DNA of 17,432 nucleotides, from NCBI GenBank assembly GCA_036406595.1, contig DASXAR010000029.1:1-17432 (forward strand). Direction: 5' to 3'. The DNA is from VRUE01 sp036406595 (GTDB lineage: Bacteria > Actinomycetota > Thermoleophilia > Solirubrobacterales > 70-9). Below are positions 6,824-15,200 of the stretch, piece after piece; positions within the stretch are counted from its first letter, which is position 1, and each line of letters starts with the position of its first letter. Below the pieces are notes generated by a model. That model saw nothing but the letters and a program-made list of their open reading frames with translations. It had not been told where the DNA came from and did not search any database. Both the position numbers and the translations under genes were made by a program.

Positions 6824-7699
6824 TCAGTTGCCCTGCTGGCGCAGGAAGCGCTGGAACTCGCGCGCGATCGAGTCGGCGGAGGGAAGCTCCTCGCTTTCGC
6901 CGAGCTGCTCCGCCTGCTCGGCCTCGATCCGCTCGACCAGCTCGGCGATCTCCGGGTTGGCGGCCACCGCCCGACCGATCTGCTCCTCGTAGCTGGCCGC
7001 TTCCTCCTCCAGCTCGCCGGCCTCGACCGCGATCCCCGTCAGCCCCTCGAGCCGCCGCAGCAGCGCCAGGCCCGCCTTCGGGTTCGGCACCGCGGCGACG
7101 TAGTGGGGCACCGCGGCCCAGAGCGAGGCCGATGTCATGCCGACCTGCCGGCAGCAGTCGTGGAGAACGCCGACAATGCCGGTCGGCCCCTCGTAGCTGG
7201 AGCGCTGAAGGTCGAGCTCCTCCACCAGCTCCGCATCGGAGGCGAGCCCGGTGATCGGGACCGGCAGCGTGTGGGAGACCTCGGCGACGAGCGCCCCCAT
7301 CGTGATCACCATCTCGACGCCGAGCGCGTCGGCCGCCGTTGCGATCGTCTCTGAGAAGGTGCGCCAGCGAAGGTTCGGCTCGGTCCCGTCGAGCAGCACG
7401 AGGTCGCGCTCCGCCCCGGGAACCGCGAGCGAGATCAGGTTGTTCTGGGGCCACTCGATGTGGCGAGCCTGCCCGTCGGTGAGGGTGATGGTCGGGCGCG
7501 TCTCCTGGAAATCGAAGTACTCCTCCGGGTCGACCTGGGCGATCAGCTCCGCCTCGAACGCCGAGGCAACTGCGGCGAGCGCCGTCGATGCCGCTCCGGC
7601 GGCGTCGTTCCAGCCCCGGAAGCTGCAGACGAGAATCGGAGAGCGGAGCTCGGGGATCGAGGTCTCCCAGGTGAGCGAATCCACACCCTGAGGGTACAT
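6824..7699 (-). CDS. PAC2 family protein
   Basis: This 291-residue protein matches the PAC2 family (proteasome-assembly-chaperone-like fold), common in actinobacteria. Supporting stretches are GWNDAAGAAS near the N-terminus, the acidic/aromatic DPEEYFDFQETRP, the central LLDGTEPNLRW, ITMGALVAEVSHT with PVPITG, and SLWAAVPHYVAAVPNPKA. The C-terminal 70 residues are Glu-rich and helical and include AASYEEQIGRAV, seen in this family. The molecular role in bacteria is poorly known; a link to the proteasome or pupylation is suggested by the fold only. The ATG at 7699 was chosen, though GTG at 7684 (VDSLTWE) is possible, and a longer frame has only low-complexity Arg-rich sequence. It is the last gene of a minus-strand run after two TauE-like genes. 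It ends 9 bases from the stop of the helicase-nuclease gene, with no convincing terminator between. Confidence 0.85.
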   Translation of the reverse strand: MYPQGVDSLTWETSIPELRSPILVCSFRGWNDAAGAASTALAAVASAFEAELIAQVDPEEYFDFQETRPTITLTDGQARHIEWPQNNLISLAVPGAERDLVLLDGTEPNLRWRTFSETIATAADALGVEMVITMGALVAEVSHTLPVPITGLASDAELVEELDLQRSSYEGPTGIVGVLHDCCRQVGMTSASLWAAVPHYVAAVPNPKAGLALLRRLEGLTGIAVEAGELEEEAASYEEQIGRAVAANPEIAELVERIEAEQAEQLGESEELPSADSIAREFQRFLRQQGN

Positions 7700-7742
7700 C
7701 CGGCCGGCCCCCGCCAGGGGACGCGGGAGGGGGAAGTGTCTC

Positions 7743-8114
7743 CTACGGGCTCGCCGCGAGCGCCCGCCGCGCCAGCCCGTAGGCGACATAGAGAGCGAGC
7801 GCGGCGAAGCTCAATTCGAGCGCTCTCTGCGGCACCTCGTTGGCCACCACGACGCCGATCAGGACCCCAAGCGGCGAGAGTAATCCGATTCTCAGCGCGT
7901 CGCCGACAGCGAGGTTGCCGTAGGCACGCTGCCGCGCCGCTCCGACCAGGGCGACGATGACGATCATCAGCAGCGAGGTCGACTCGGCGTCGACCTGCGA
8001 GAGGTCGAGGAAGACCGCCAGCGCGGGGACGAAGAGAACGCCGCCTCCGACTCCGACCAGACCCCCGGCGAGCCCGCCGGCGACGGCGATCAGCGCTGCG
8101 AGCACCTCATCCAC
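7743..8114 (-). CDS. Half-size TauE/SafE-type membrane protein (DUF81), second of a pair
   Basis: This 123-residue integral membrane protein has about four predicted helices: residues 5-26, 43-62, 72-92 and 97-118. Its first helix carries the family signature G-L-V-G-V-G-G-G followed by a Pro three residues later (VLFVP). The TauE/SafE family exports sulfite, sulfoacetate or related organic anions. Usual members have about 250 residues made of two repeats, each with this glycine signature. This gene encodes one repeat only. The start is GTG at 8114, 18 bases after the stop of the similar upstream gene. There is no frameshift: the other half has its own start, stop and signature. The two products probably combine into one transporter. 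Confidence 0.8.
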   Translation of the reverse strand: MDEVLAALIAVAGGLAGGLVGVGGGVLFVPALAVFLDLSQVDAESTSLLMIVIVALVGAARQRAYGNLAVGDALRIGLLSPLGVLIGVVVANEVPQRALELSFAALALYVAYGLARRALAASP

Positions 8115-8132
8115 GGCGGTCGCCCCATCGCC

Positions 8133-8495
8133 TCATGGAATTATCAGCTCGATCGCGATCGCGACCAGCAGCACCGCGAAGATCGCCGACACGGCGCGCT
8201 GAGGGATCCGCTGCTGGATCGCGGTGCCGAGGACGACGCCGCCGATCGCCGGGATCGAGAGCAGCAGCCCGGTGCCGAGATGGACGTTCCCGTAGATGCC
8301 CTGGAGGACCGCGCCAAGCAGCCCGATCAGCACGATCGCGCCAAGACTCGTACCGGTGGCGAGCCGCTCGCCATAGCCGAACCAGAGGATCAGCAGCGGC
8401 ACGATCACCGTTCCCCCGCCGACCCCGAAGAGGCCGCTGAAGACGCCGGCCAGTGTGCCGATCGCGCCGAGCCTGAGGGTTCGAGGGGAGGGCAT
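8133..8495 (-). CDS. Half-size TauE/SafE-type membrane protein (DUF81), first of a pair
   Basis: This 120-residue membrane protein has about four helices. The glycine signature GLFGVGGGTVIVP lies in the first helix, and a conserved-looking LATGTSLGAI stretch follows. It represents the N-terminal-type repeat of TauE/SafE, while the next gene supplies the other. The ATG at 8495 is preferred over the adjacent TTG at 8498, with GGGGA about seven bases upstream as a possible ribosome site. It is the first gene of the minus-strand run through the PAC2 gene and is divergent from the trehalose-phosphatase gene, 70 bases away. The transported anion cannot be told from sequence. Confidence 0.8.
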   Translation of the reverse strand: MPSPRTLRLGAIGTLAGVFSGLFGVGGGTVIVPLLILWFGYGERLATGTSLGAIVLIGLLGAVLQGIYGNVHLGTGLLLSIPAIGGVVLGTAIQQRIPQRAVSAIFAVLLVAIAIELIIP

Positions 8496-8553
8496 CAACG
8501 GTCCCCGGCTGATTCCGCGCTCCTCACGTTGCCTCGCGCTTCATCGCGGGCGC

Positions 8554-8560
8554 GATACTA
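8554..8560. promoter_or_regulatory. Shared divergent -10 region between otsB and the TauE-like genes
   Basis: The plus strand reads GATACT (8554-8559), six bases before the GTG at 8566, the spacing expected for a leaderless mRNA. The minus strand reads TAGTAT (8560-8555), a good -10 for the TauE-like gene with a leader of about 50 bases. The elements overlap almost fully within ATACTAGT. TTGCCT at 8529-8534 is a weak plus-strand -35 with a long spacer. Confidence 0.4.
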
Positions 8561-8565
8561 GTGGT

Positions 8566-9396
8566 GTGCCCCCGCGACCCGAGGCGAGCGACCTCGCAGG
8601 CGCTGGTTTCCTCGAGCCGCTTCGCTCCGACGCGGCCCACGTTGCCGTGCTTACGGACATCGACGGAACCCTCGCGCCGATCGTTGATCGCCCCGATCAG
8701 GCCGCGGTGCCGGCGCTGGCGTCGGAGCTGCTGCGCGAGCTTGGCCGCCGTTATGCGATCGTCGGCTGCGTCTCCGGCCGCCGCGCGGACGAGGCGCGCC
8801 GGCTGGTCGGGGTGGACGAGATCTCCTATGCGGGCAACCACGGCCTGGAACTGCTGCTGCCCGGGGACGCCCGGCCGCGCCTCGACCCCTCGCTCGAGGG
8901 GCGGGGCGAGGCAGCCGCCCGCTTCGTCGCCGGGTTGGACGGGCCCCGGCTCCTCGCCGCCGGCCTCAGGCTCGAGGACAAGGGCCCGATCCAGGCCCTC
9001 CACTGGCGCGGCGCCGAGGACGAGGATGGGGCGGAGCAGCTCGCCCGGGAGGTCGCCGCGAGGGCGGAGCGCGACGGCCTGGAGCCCCACTGGGGCCGTA
9101 AGGTGCTCGAGCTGCGCCCGCCGGTCGGGGTCGGCAAGGGGACCGCAATTTCCGCCCTGCTCGCCCGCGGAACCGCGAGCGCCGCCGTCTACGCCGGCGA
9201 TGACCGCACCGACCTCGATGCCTTCCGGCGCCTCCGCGAGCTGCGCGAGGCGGGCGAGCTGCAGCTGGCGGTCTGCGTCGGGGTCACGTCTGTGGAGGGC
9301 CCTCCGGAGCTCGCGGCCGAGTCGGACGTGACGGTCGAGGGACCGGCCGGATGGCTTGCGGTTCTCGAGTGCCTGGCGAGCGCGGGGAAGCGATAG
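8566..9396 (+). CDS. otsB: Trehalose-6-phosphate phosphatase
   Basis: This 276-residue HAD-superfamily enzyme dephosphorylates trehalose 6-phosphate to trehalose, the second step of the OtsA-OtsB route in the cytoplasm. Motif I is D31-I-D33-G-T-L-A-P, with D31 the predicted nucleophile. Other motifs are VSGR, the substrate-site YAGNHG, KVLELRP with GKGTA, and the metal-binding G-D212-D213-R-T-D216. The length fits stand-alone OtsB. The GTG at 8566 was chosen because upstream codons are unlike the family and a -10-like GATACT ends seven bases before it, so the mRNA may be leaderless. No trehalose-phosphate synthase (otsA) is in the window. The stop is followed directly by the GTG of the membrane protein gene, implying one operon. 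Trehalose serves stress protection, and in actinobacteria also glycolipid synthesis. Confidence 0.92.
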   Translation: MPPRPEASDLAGAGFLEPLRSDAAHVAVLTDIDGTLAPIVDRPDQAAVPALASELLRELGRRYAIVGCVSGRRADEARRLVGVDEISYAGNHGLELLLPGDARPRLDPSLEGRGEAAARFVAGLDGPRLLAAGLRLEDKGPIQALHWRGAEDEDGAEQLAREVAARAERDGLEPHWGRKVLELRPPVGVGKGTAISALLARGTASAAVYAGDDRTDLDAFRRLRELREAGELQLAVCVGVTSVEGPPELAAESDVTVEGPAGWLAVLECLASAGKR

Positions 9397-9921
9397 GTGG
9401 CCTACACCGATCTGCTGCGCATCGCCGTCCTTCTCACCGCCGCCGAGGCGACGGTGCTCGGCGCGATCACCGCGGTGGCGGCCAACCGCGACTCCGACAC
9501 GACGACGATCGCGGTCGCCGCGGCATGGTGGTTGGTCGCCCTCGCCGTCGGCCTCTGGCTGGGGAGGCCGGCGCGCGCCGCCGATGGAGTCCGCGACGCC
9601 CTGTCTCGCGCCCATACGGCAACCTCGCTGCCGCCGCAATCCCCGGCGCGGATCGCCTTCGTTCGCCTCTGGCCGATCGGCCTGACCGCCCTCGTCGCCG
9701 GGGTGCTGGGGATCTTCTTCCCCGGCGTCGCCGCGATCGGCGCCGGCTACGCGCTGCTCGTCGCGCTCGCATGGCACACGCGCGAGGCTGCGGTTCTGGG
9801 GGTCGAGCAGCGCGACGGCGTCAAGTTCTACGTCGTGCCGACTTCCGCGACGCGGCCGATCGACCTGGTCCGAACTCCCGGGCTGCGGAGCGACCGGCTC
9901 AGCGGCTCGCGAGTCGCTTGA
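9397..9921 (+). CDS. Small hypothetical membrane protein downstream of otsB
   Basis: This 174-residue protein is not one I recognise. It starts with GTG directly after the otsB TAG, so it is translationally linked. Hydrophobic segments at about residues 5-27, 37-56, 88-106 and 108-127 suggest four membrane helices. A cytoplasmic loop of about 30 residues lies between helices 2 and 3, and the 45-residue C-terminus is polar. No catalytic or transport motif is seen. The pairing with otsB is the only functional hint. Its last 23 bases overlap the 3' end of polX on the opposite strand. Confidence 0.75.
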   Translation: MAYTDLLRIAVLLTAAEATVLGAITAVAANRDSDTTTIAVAAAWWLVALAVGLWLGRPARAADGVRDALSRAHTATSLPPQSPARIAFVRLWPIGLTALVAGVLGIFFPGVAAIGAGYALLVALAWHTREAAVLGVEQRDGVKFYVVPTSATRPIDLVRTPGLRSDRLSGSRVA

Positions 9922-11623
9922 ACTCTCGCCAGCCGCGCGCGTTCGCGACCTCAGCGGGGGTCAGCCAGGCGCGGCGCGCCGTCGCCACCGCGTAGGCCAT
10001 GTTGCCGAGCGTGTCGACGCCGTGGGCGTCGGTGTTGAGGACGATCGTCGCGCCGGCCTCGACGGCGAGGCGGGCGTGGTGCTCGGAGAGGTCGCGGCGG
10101 TTCGGGTTGCCGTTGATCTCGAGCATCGTCCCCGTCCGCGCCGCGGCCTCGGCCACCGCCTCGACGTCGATCCCGTAGGGCTCGCGGCGGCCGATCAGCC
10201 GCCCGGTCAGGTGCCCGACGCAGTTCACCAGGGGGTTCTCGATCGCGGTGAGGACGCGCTCGGTCATCGACGCCTCGGAGATCGAGAAGGAGGTGTGGAC
10301 GCTTGCCACGACCCAGTCGAGGGCCTCGAGGAGATCGTCGGGATAGTCGAGCGACCCGTCGAGTCCGATGTTCACCTCGGAGCCGGCGAGGAGCCGGAAG
10401 CCCCGCACCCCGTCATTCCACTCGCGCACCTCCTCGATTCGCTCCCAGAGCCGCTCATCGGTTACGTGGTCGCCGAAGCCGTGGCTGGCCGAGTGGTCGG
10501 TTATCGCCATGTACGCGTAGCCGCGCTCGCGCCCGGCCGCCGCCATCTCCTCGAGGCTGTTGCGGCCGTCGGAGAGGGTGGTGTGCGAGTGCAGGTCCCC
10601 ACGGATGTCCTCGAGCGAGATCAGCTCGGGCAGCTCGTCCTTGCGGGCGGCCCTCAGCTCGCCGCGTCCCTCCCGCAACTCCGGCTCGATGTAGGCATAG
10701 CCGAGCCGCTCGTAGACCTCAGGCTCGGAGGCGCAGAGGGTCACCTTCCCGGTCTCGGTCTCGGTGATGCCGTGCTCTGAGACGGAGAGGCCTCTGCCGA
10801 CCGCGTCTTCGCGCAGCTGCACGTTATGCGTGGCGGAGCCGGTGAAGTGCTGGAGCAGGTTGCCGAAGGCCTCGGGGGCGACGATCCGGAGGTCGACCGA
10901 GATCCCGTTGTGGGTCTGGGCCCGGACCCCGGCGTCACCCGGCGTCCCCGCCGCCGCGATCAACGGATGGGTCGCCAGGTGCTTGGCGAGCGCGGCCGGC
11001 TCCTCGGCTGTCGCGATGAGGTCGATGTCCTTGCAGGTCTCGGCCCAGCGCCGCACCGAGCCGGCGACCTCGACCCGATTAGCCGCCGGATGCTCGCGGA
11101 GCGCCTCGGCCAGCTCTTCGGCGATCGGCCGCACCGCCGAGAGGAGCAGCCTGCCGGGGCCCTCCCCCGGCTCGCCGAGGCGCTCGAGCGCGGCCAGCAC
11201 GTTTTCCTCGACCTTCGGCCCGAGTCCTTTGACCTCGCGGATCCGCTGCGCCTCCGCCGCCTCCTTCAGGTCCTCCATCGAGGCGATCCCGAGCTCGTCG
11301 TGGAGGCGCCGGGCGGTCTTGGCCCCCACCCCCGGGACCCGCGTCACCTCGATCAGGGTCGGCGGGAACTTCGCCTTCAGCTTGATGGCCGCCGGGATCT
11401 CCCCGGTCTCCAGCAGCGCGTCGATCTTCTCGGCCAGGGTCTTGCCAACCCCGGGGATCTCCGTCGCCCGGCCCTCGGCCGCCAGCTCCGCCACCGAGAT
11501 CGGGCTTTCGCGGATCGCCTTGGCGGCGGCTCCGTAGGCGAGCACCCTGTATTTGACCGCGCCATCGAGCTCGTAGAGCACGCCGAGCTCGTCCAGGGCT
11601 GCGGCGATCTCGGCATTGGTCAT
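9899..11623 (-). CDS. polX: PolX family DNA polymerase / 3'-5' exonuclease with PHP domain
   Basis: This 574-residue protein is a bacterial PolX, which fills short gaps in base-excision and end repair and carries a PHP nuclease. The N-terminal part is an 8-kDa-like helical region with helix-hairpin-helix motifs IPGVGKT, VPGVGAKT and VKGLGPK. The nucleotidyltransferase site is visible as GSVRR followed by D199-I-D201 and a third acidic residue D244 (VDLRIV), so the polymerase triad looks intact. The PHP domain begins near D343-L-H345-S-H347 (TTLSDG), with ITDHS and NTDAHG further on, so the Mn-dependent nuclease site also looks intact. The length is normal. The ATG at 11623 is preferred to the TTG nine bases upstream. 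No Shine-Dalgarno sequence is visible, and TATTTT (minus strand, 11636-11631) sits seven bases before the ATG, as in leaderless genes. It is divergent from trxA. Confidence 0.93.
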   Translation of the reverse strand: MTNAEIAAALDELGVLYELDGAVKYRVLAYGAAAKAIRESPISVAELAAEGRATEIPGVGKTLAEKIDALLETGEIPAAIKLKAKFPPTLIEVTRVPGVGAKTARRLHDELGIASMEDLKEAAEAQRIREVKGLGPKVEENVLAALERLGEPGEGPGRLLLSAVRPIAEELAEALREHPAANRVEVAGSVRRWAETCKDIDLIATAEEPAALAKHLATHPLIAAAGTPGDAGVRAQTHNGISVDLRIVAPEAFGNLLQHFTGSATHNVQLREDAVGRGLSVSEHGITETETGKVTLCASEPEVYERLGYAYIEPELREGRGELRAARKDELPELISLEDIRGDLHSHTTLSDGRNSLEEMAAAGRERGYAYMAITDHSASHGFGDHVTDERLWERIEEVREWNDGVRGFRLLAGSEVNIGLDGSLDYPDDLLEALDWVVASVHTSFSISEASMTERVLTAIENPLVNCVGHLTGRLIGRREPYGIDVEAVAEAAARTGTMLEINGNPNRRDLSEHHARLAVEAGATIVLNTDAHGVDTLGNMAYAVATARRAWLTPAEVANARGWREFKRLASR

Positions 11624-11668
11624 ACTGGTCAAAATAGGGATGGCCGGCGAGGGGTAGTGGGCCGTCGC

Positions 11669-11687
11669 TATACTTTTTGAAGTATTG
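11669..11687. promoter_or_regulatory. Divergent trxA/polX promoter core with inverted repeat
   Basis: The plus strand has a consensus-like -10, TATACT (11669-11674), giving trxA a leader of about 40 bases. The minus strand has AATACT (11687-11682), a possible second polX promoter. The two lie on an inverted repeat ATACTT-TTTG-AAGTAT (11670-11685). No TTGACA-like -35 is evident on either side. The repeat may simply reflect paired -10 elements or may be an operator. Confidence 0.5.
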
Positions 11688-11707
11688 AGCGCTGAAACTC
11701 GACACGC

Positions 11708-11713
11708 AGGAGA
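11708..11713 (+). promoter_or_regulatory. Ribosome binding site of trxA
   Basis: AGGAGA lies nine bases before the GTG at 11723 and decides that start. It is one of the few clear Shine-Dalgarno sequences in the window. Confidence 0.7.
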
Positions 11714-11722
11714 CCGATTCCA

Positions 11723-12049
11723 GTGACAGGCAAGCTCACCGACGTGACCGACGCCACCTTCAAGTCAGACGTGCTCGAGGCCGAAGGCCCGGTGCTGGTC
11801 GACTTCTGGGCGCCCTGGTGCGGCCCCTGCCGCGTAGTCCACCCTGTCCTCGAAGAGATGGACGACGAGCGGGAGGACCTGACGATCCTCAGCCTCAACG
11901 TGGACGAGAACCAGCAGACGGCGGCGCAGTACGAAGTGCTTTCGATCCCGACCCTCCTTCTATTCAAGGACGGCGCGATCGTGAAGAAAATCGTCGGGGC
12001 CCTGCCGAAGCGACGCCTAGAGGCCGAGCTCGAGCCGGCGCTGGCCTAA
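11723..12049 (+). CDS. trxA: Thioredoxin
   Basis: This 108-residue cytoplasmic thiol-disulfide oxidoreductase has the classical active site W32-C33-G-P-C36 in a FWAPWCGPC context, the buried Asp in VDFWA, the cis-proline loop SIPTLLLF and the C-terminal KDG...VG stretch. Length and order are those of ordinary thioredoxin, which is reduced by thioredoxin reductase and supplies electrons to ribonucleotide reductase, peroxiredoxins and others. The GTG start at 11723 has a good ribosome site. It is transcribed away from polX, and a small tautomerase-like gene follows after 20 bases, probably in the same transcript. Confidence 0.95.
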   Translation: MTGKLTDVTDATFKSDVLEAEGPVLVDFWAPWCGPCRVVHPVLEEMDDEREDLTILSLNVDENQQTAAQYEVLSIPTLLLFKDGAIVKKIVGALPKRRLEAELEPALA

Positions 12050-12069
12050 CCGGGCGCCGGTAGCACGCG

Positions 12070-12249
12070 ATGCCCTTCGTTCACGTGCACTGGTACGAGG
12101 GGCGCAGCGACGAGCAGAAGGCCGAGATCGCGAAGCGGATCGAAGCCGCGCTGATCGAGGTGGCGGGAGTCCCGCCGGAGCACTGCTGGGTGAAGTTCTC
12201 CGATTCCGCCAAATCGGACTTCATCATCGGCGAGCCCGAGGGCGAGTGA
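12070..12249 (+). CDS. 4-oxalocrotonate tautomerase-like small protein
   Basis: This 59-residue protein begins Met-Pro, so removal of Met exposes the N-terminal proline that is the catalytic base of the tautomerase superfamily. The start reads MPFVHVHWYEGRSDEQK, close to the classical 4-oxalocrotonate tautomerase N-terminus. In mature numbering Pro1, Arg11 and Phe50 are kept, but the position of the substrate-binding Arg39 is Trp (HCWVKF), as I recall for many uncharacterised family members. The length is typical of the family, whose members assemble as hexamers. The natural substrate is unknown, and no aromatic-degradation genes are nearby. It lies 20 bases after trxA without a clear ribosome site. 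Its last 26 bases overlap the 3' end of ileS on the opposite strand. Confidence 0.85.
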   Translation: MPFVHVHWYEGRSDEQKAEIAKRIEAALIEVAGVPPEHCWVKFSDSAKSDFIIGEPEGE

Positions 12250-15200
12250 TCGACAGCCGCAGCTCGCGGCCGTCGATCGTCGCCGTGACGCCATCCGCGG
12301 CGTCATAGGCAACCGCGGTGGCAAGCACCTCACCGGCGATGTAGGGCTCGTGCTCGCGCGCCGCCTCGAGAAGGCCGGCGTCCCCGGAGATCGCCAGCTC
12401 GATCCGGTCGGTTACCTCGAGGCCCGCCTCTTTGCGGGCATTCTGAACGGCGTGAACGATCTCCCGGGCCAGGCCCTCTCGGCGCAGCTCATCGTCGAGC
12501 TCGAGCTGTAGGGCGACCGCGTGGCCGGCCTCCGCCTCGACCTCGTAGCCCTCGAGCGGCTGCAGGGAGAGGCTCACCTCGTCCGGCGCCAGGGCGTGCT
12601 CGTCTCCGTCGACGCTGATCCCGATCTCCCCGCCGTCCGCCATCACCCGGGCGATGTGGGCCGGATCGAGCGCCTCCACCGCCGCCGCGACTTGCGGCAT
12701 CCGCTTGCCGAAGCGAGGGCCGAGGGAGCGGTAGTTGGGCTTGACGGCATAGCTGACCAGCTCGGCCTCCTCGGTGACGAAATCGAGCTCTTTCACGTTC
12801 AGCTCGGACATGACCAGGTCGGCGCGAGCAGAGATCGCCTTCCGCTCCGCGTCGTTGGCGACGATCACGGCCCGCCGCAGCGGCTGGCGCACCTTCACCT
12901 TCGCCTGCGCCCGCGCGGCCCGTCCCAGTTCGACGGTCAGCCGCACCGCCTCCATCGCGTCCTCCAGGTCGGGGTCGGCTCGGTCCGGGGCGGGCCGAGG
13001 GAAATCGCGCAGGTGGACGGAGTCGGCGAGGTCGCCGAAGTCCTCGCCCTCGCCGCCGGCAAGATTGAGATGGATCTCGTCGGCGAGGAAGGGGGTGAAC
13101 GGAGCGAGCAGCGCCGCCACCTCCAGCAGGCAATGGCGCAACGTCGCGAAGGCGGCGCGGTCGCCGTCCCAGAAACGCCGCCGGGAGAGGCGCACGTACC
13201 AGTTCGAGAGCTCCTCGACGAAGTCCGCGATCGCCCGGCCAGCCGCCGTGCAGTCGAAGGCGTCCATGCGCTCGCGGACGATCGAGATCGTCGCCTGCAG
13301 CCTCGACAGCACCCACCGATCAAGGTCCTCGTATTCCGCCGCCTCCTCGCTCTCGCTCGGCCGCGAAGAAACAGATATGGACGCGGCCTCGCTTCCGCGT
13401 CCGGGGGCGGCGGGTGGCGCTCCAGGCGACGAGAGATCTGGAAAGTCGCTGGGACTGAGCCCCTCCGCATTCGCGTAGAGGACCCAGAAGGAGTAGGTGT
13501 TCCAGAGGGTGAGGAGGAACTGGCGCACCGATTCGCCGACCGTGTCCACCGAGAAGCGGTAGCCCGACCAGGGCTGCTGGGAGGTCAGGTAGTACCAGCG
13601 GAAGGCGTCGGCGCCGTGGGCGGAGATCACGTCCCAGGGCTCGACCACGTTGCCGCGGCTCTTCGACATCTTCTGCCCCTCGGGGTCGAGGATCAGCCCG
13701 AGGCAGACGCAGTTGCGGTAGCTCGAGGTGTCGAAGAGCAGGGTCGACTCGGCGAGCAGCGTGTAGAACCAGCCACGCGTCTGGTCGATCGCCTCGCAGA
13801 TGAAGTCCGCCGGGAAGCGCTCCTCGAACTCCCGCTCGTTCTCGAACGGGTAGTGAAACTGCGCGAACGGCATCGCTCCGCTGTCGTACCAGGTGTCGAT
13901 CACCGACTCGACGCGCCGCATCTCTCCCCCGCATTCTCGGCAGTCGAGCACGACCTCGTCGATGTAGGGACGATGGAGGTCGTCGGGTACCTCCCCCCTG
14001 GCCCGGTCGCGCAGCTCCTCGACCGAGCCGGCGCAGAAGCGACCCTCGCAGCCCTCCTCCGCGCACTCCCAGATCGGCAGCGGCGTCCCCCAATAGCGAT
14101 CGCGCGAGAGCGCCCAGTCGACGTTGTTCTCCAGCCATTTGCCGAAGCGGCCGTGTTTGATGTGCTCGGGATGCCAGCCGATCTGCTCGTTGTTGGCGAG
14201 CAGATCGCCGCGGGCCTCGGACGTCGCGACGTACCAGCTCGACTTCGCGTAGTAGAGCAGCGGCGTGCCGCAGCGCCAGCAGTGCGGATAGGAGTGCTCG
14301 TAGACCTGCTCGCGGAAGAGCAGACCGCGCTCCCGCAGGTCGTCGATCAGCGCCGCCGTCACCTCCGGGTCCTTGACGAAGCGCCCCTCGAAGCCGGTCA
14401 CCCGCTGGTCGAAGCGGCCATCGAGCCTGACCGGGTTGTAGAGGGTGCCGTGCTCGGTCGGGTCGAAGATGCCGTTTGCGGCCGCAACCGCATAGTCGTC
14501 CTCGCCGAAGGCCGGCGCGAGGTGGACGAGACCGGTGCCGTCTTCGGTGGTCACGAAGTCGCCGGCGAGAACGGGGTAGTTGGCCGGCTCGCGGTCGGCG
14601 AGCTGGAATACGGGGCCCCTGTACTGGCGGCCGACGAGCCGCGAGCCCGGGAGGCGATCGACGACCTCCGCCCCCTCGCCGAGCACGCGCTCCAGCAGCG
14701 GCTCGGCGAGGATCAGCGTCTCCTCCCCGACCCTCGCCTTCACGTAGGTGACGTCGGGGGCGACCGCGACGGCGACGTTGCCGGGCAGCGTCCACGGCGT
14801 GGTCGTCCAGACGAGCAGCGATGCGTCGGAGTCGGAGAGCGGGAACCGAACGTAGATGCTGGGGTCCTCGACGTCCTCGTAGCCGAGCGCGACCTCGTGC
14901 GAGGAGAGGGCGGTGCCGCAGCGCGGGCAGTACGGGACTACCTTGTGGCCCTCGTACAGCAGCCGCTTGTCCCAGAGACTGCGCAGCGACCACCAGACCG
15001 ACTCGATGTAGTCGTTCTCGAGCGTCACGTACGGGTCGTCGAGGTCGATCCAGAAGCCGATCCGCTCGGTGAGGCGGTTCCACTCCTCGACGTACTCGAA
15101 GACCGACTCGCGGCAGCGCCGGTTGAACTCGGCGATCCCGAGCTCCTCGATCTCCTGCTTGGAGGAGATGCCGAGCTGCTTTTCGACCTCCAGCTCGACC

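Noticed and set aside
6808..6830. CTGAG...CTCAG hairpin between the helicase-nuclease and PAC2 stops
   Set aside because: The stem is only five pairs with a GC-rich loop and no T-run; too weak to call a terminator.
8140..8180. GCGATCGC / CGATCG-rich stretches seen throughout (also near 679, 2365 and 3330) as a possible repeated signal
   Set aside because: They coincide with frequent codon pairs such as GCG-ATC-GCG and GAC-CGG-ATC in GC-rich genes; without a genome-wide count I cannot show enrichment.
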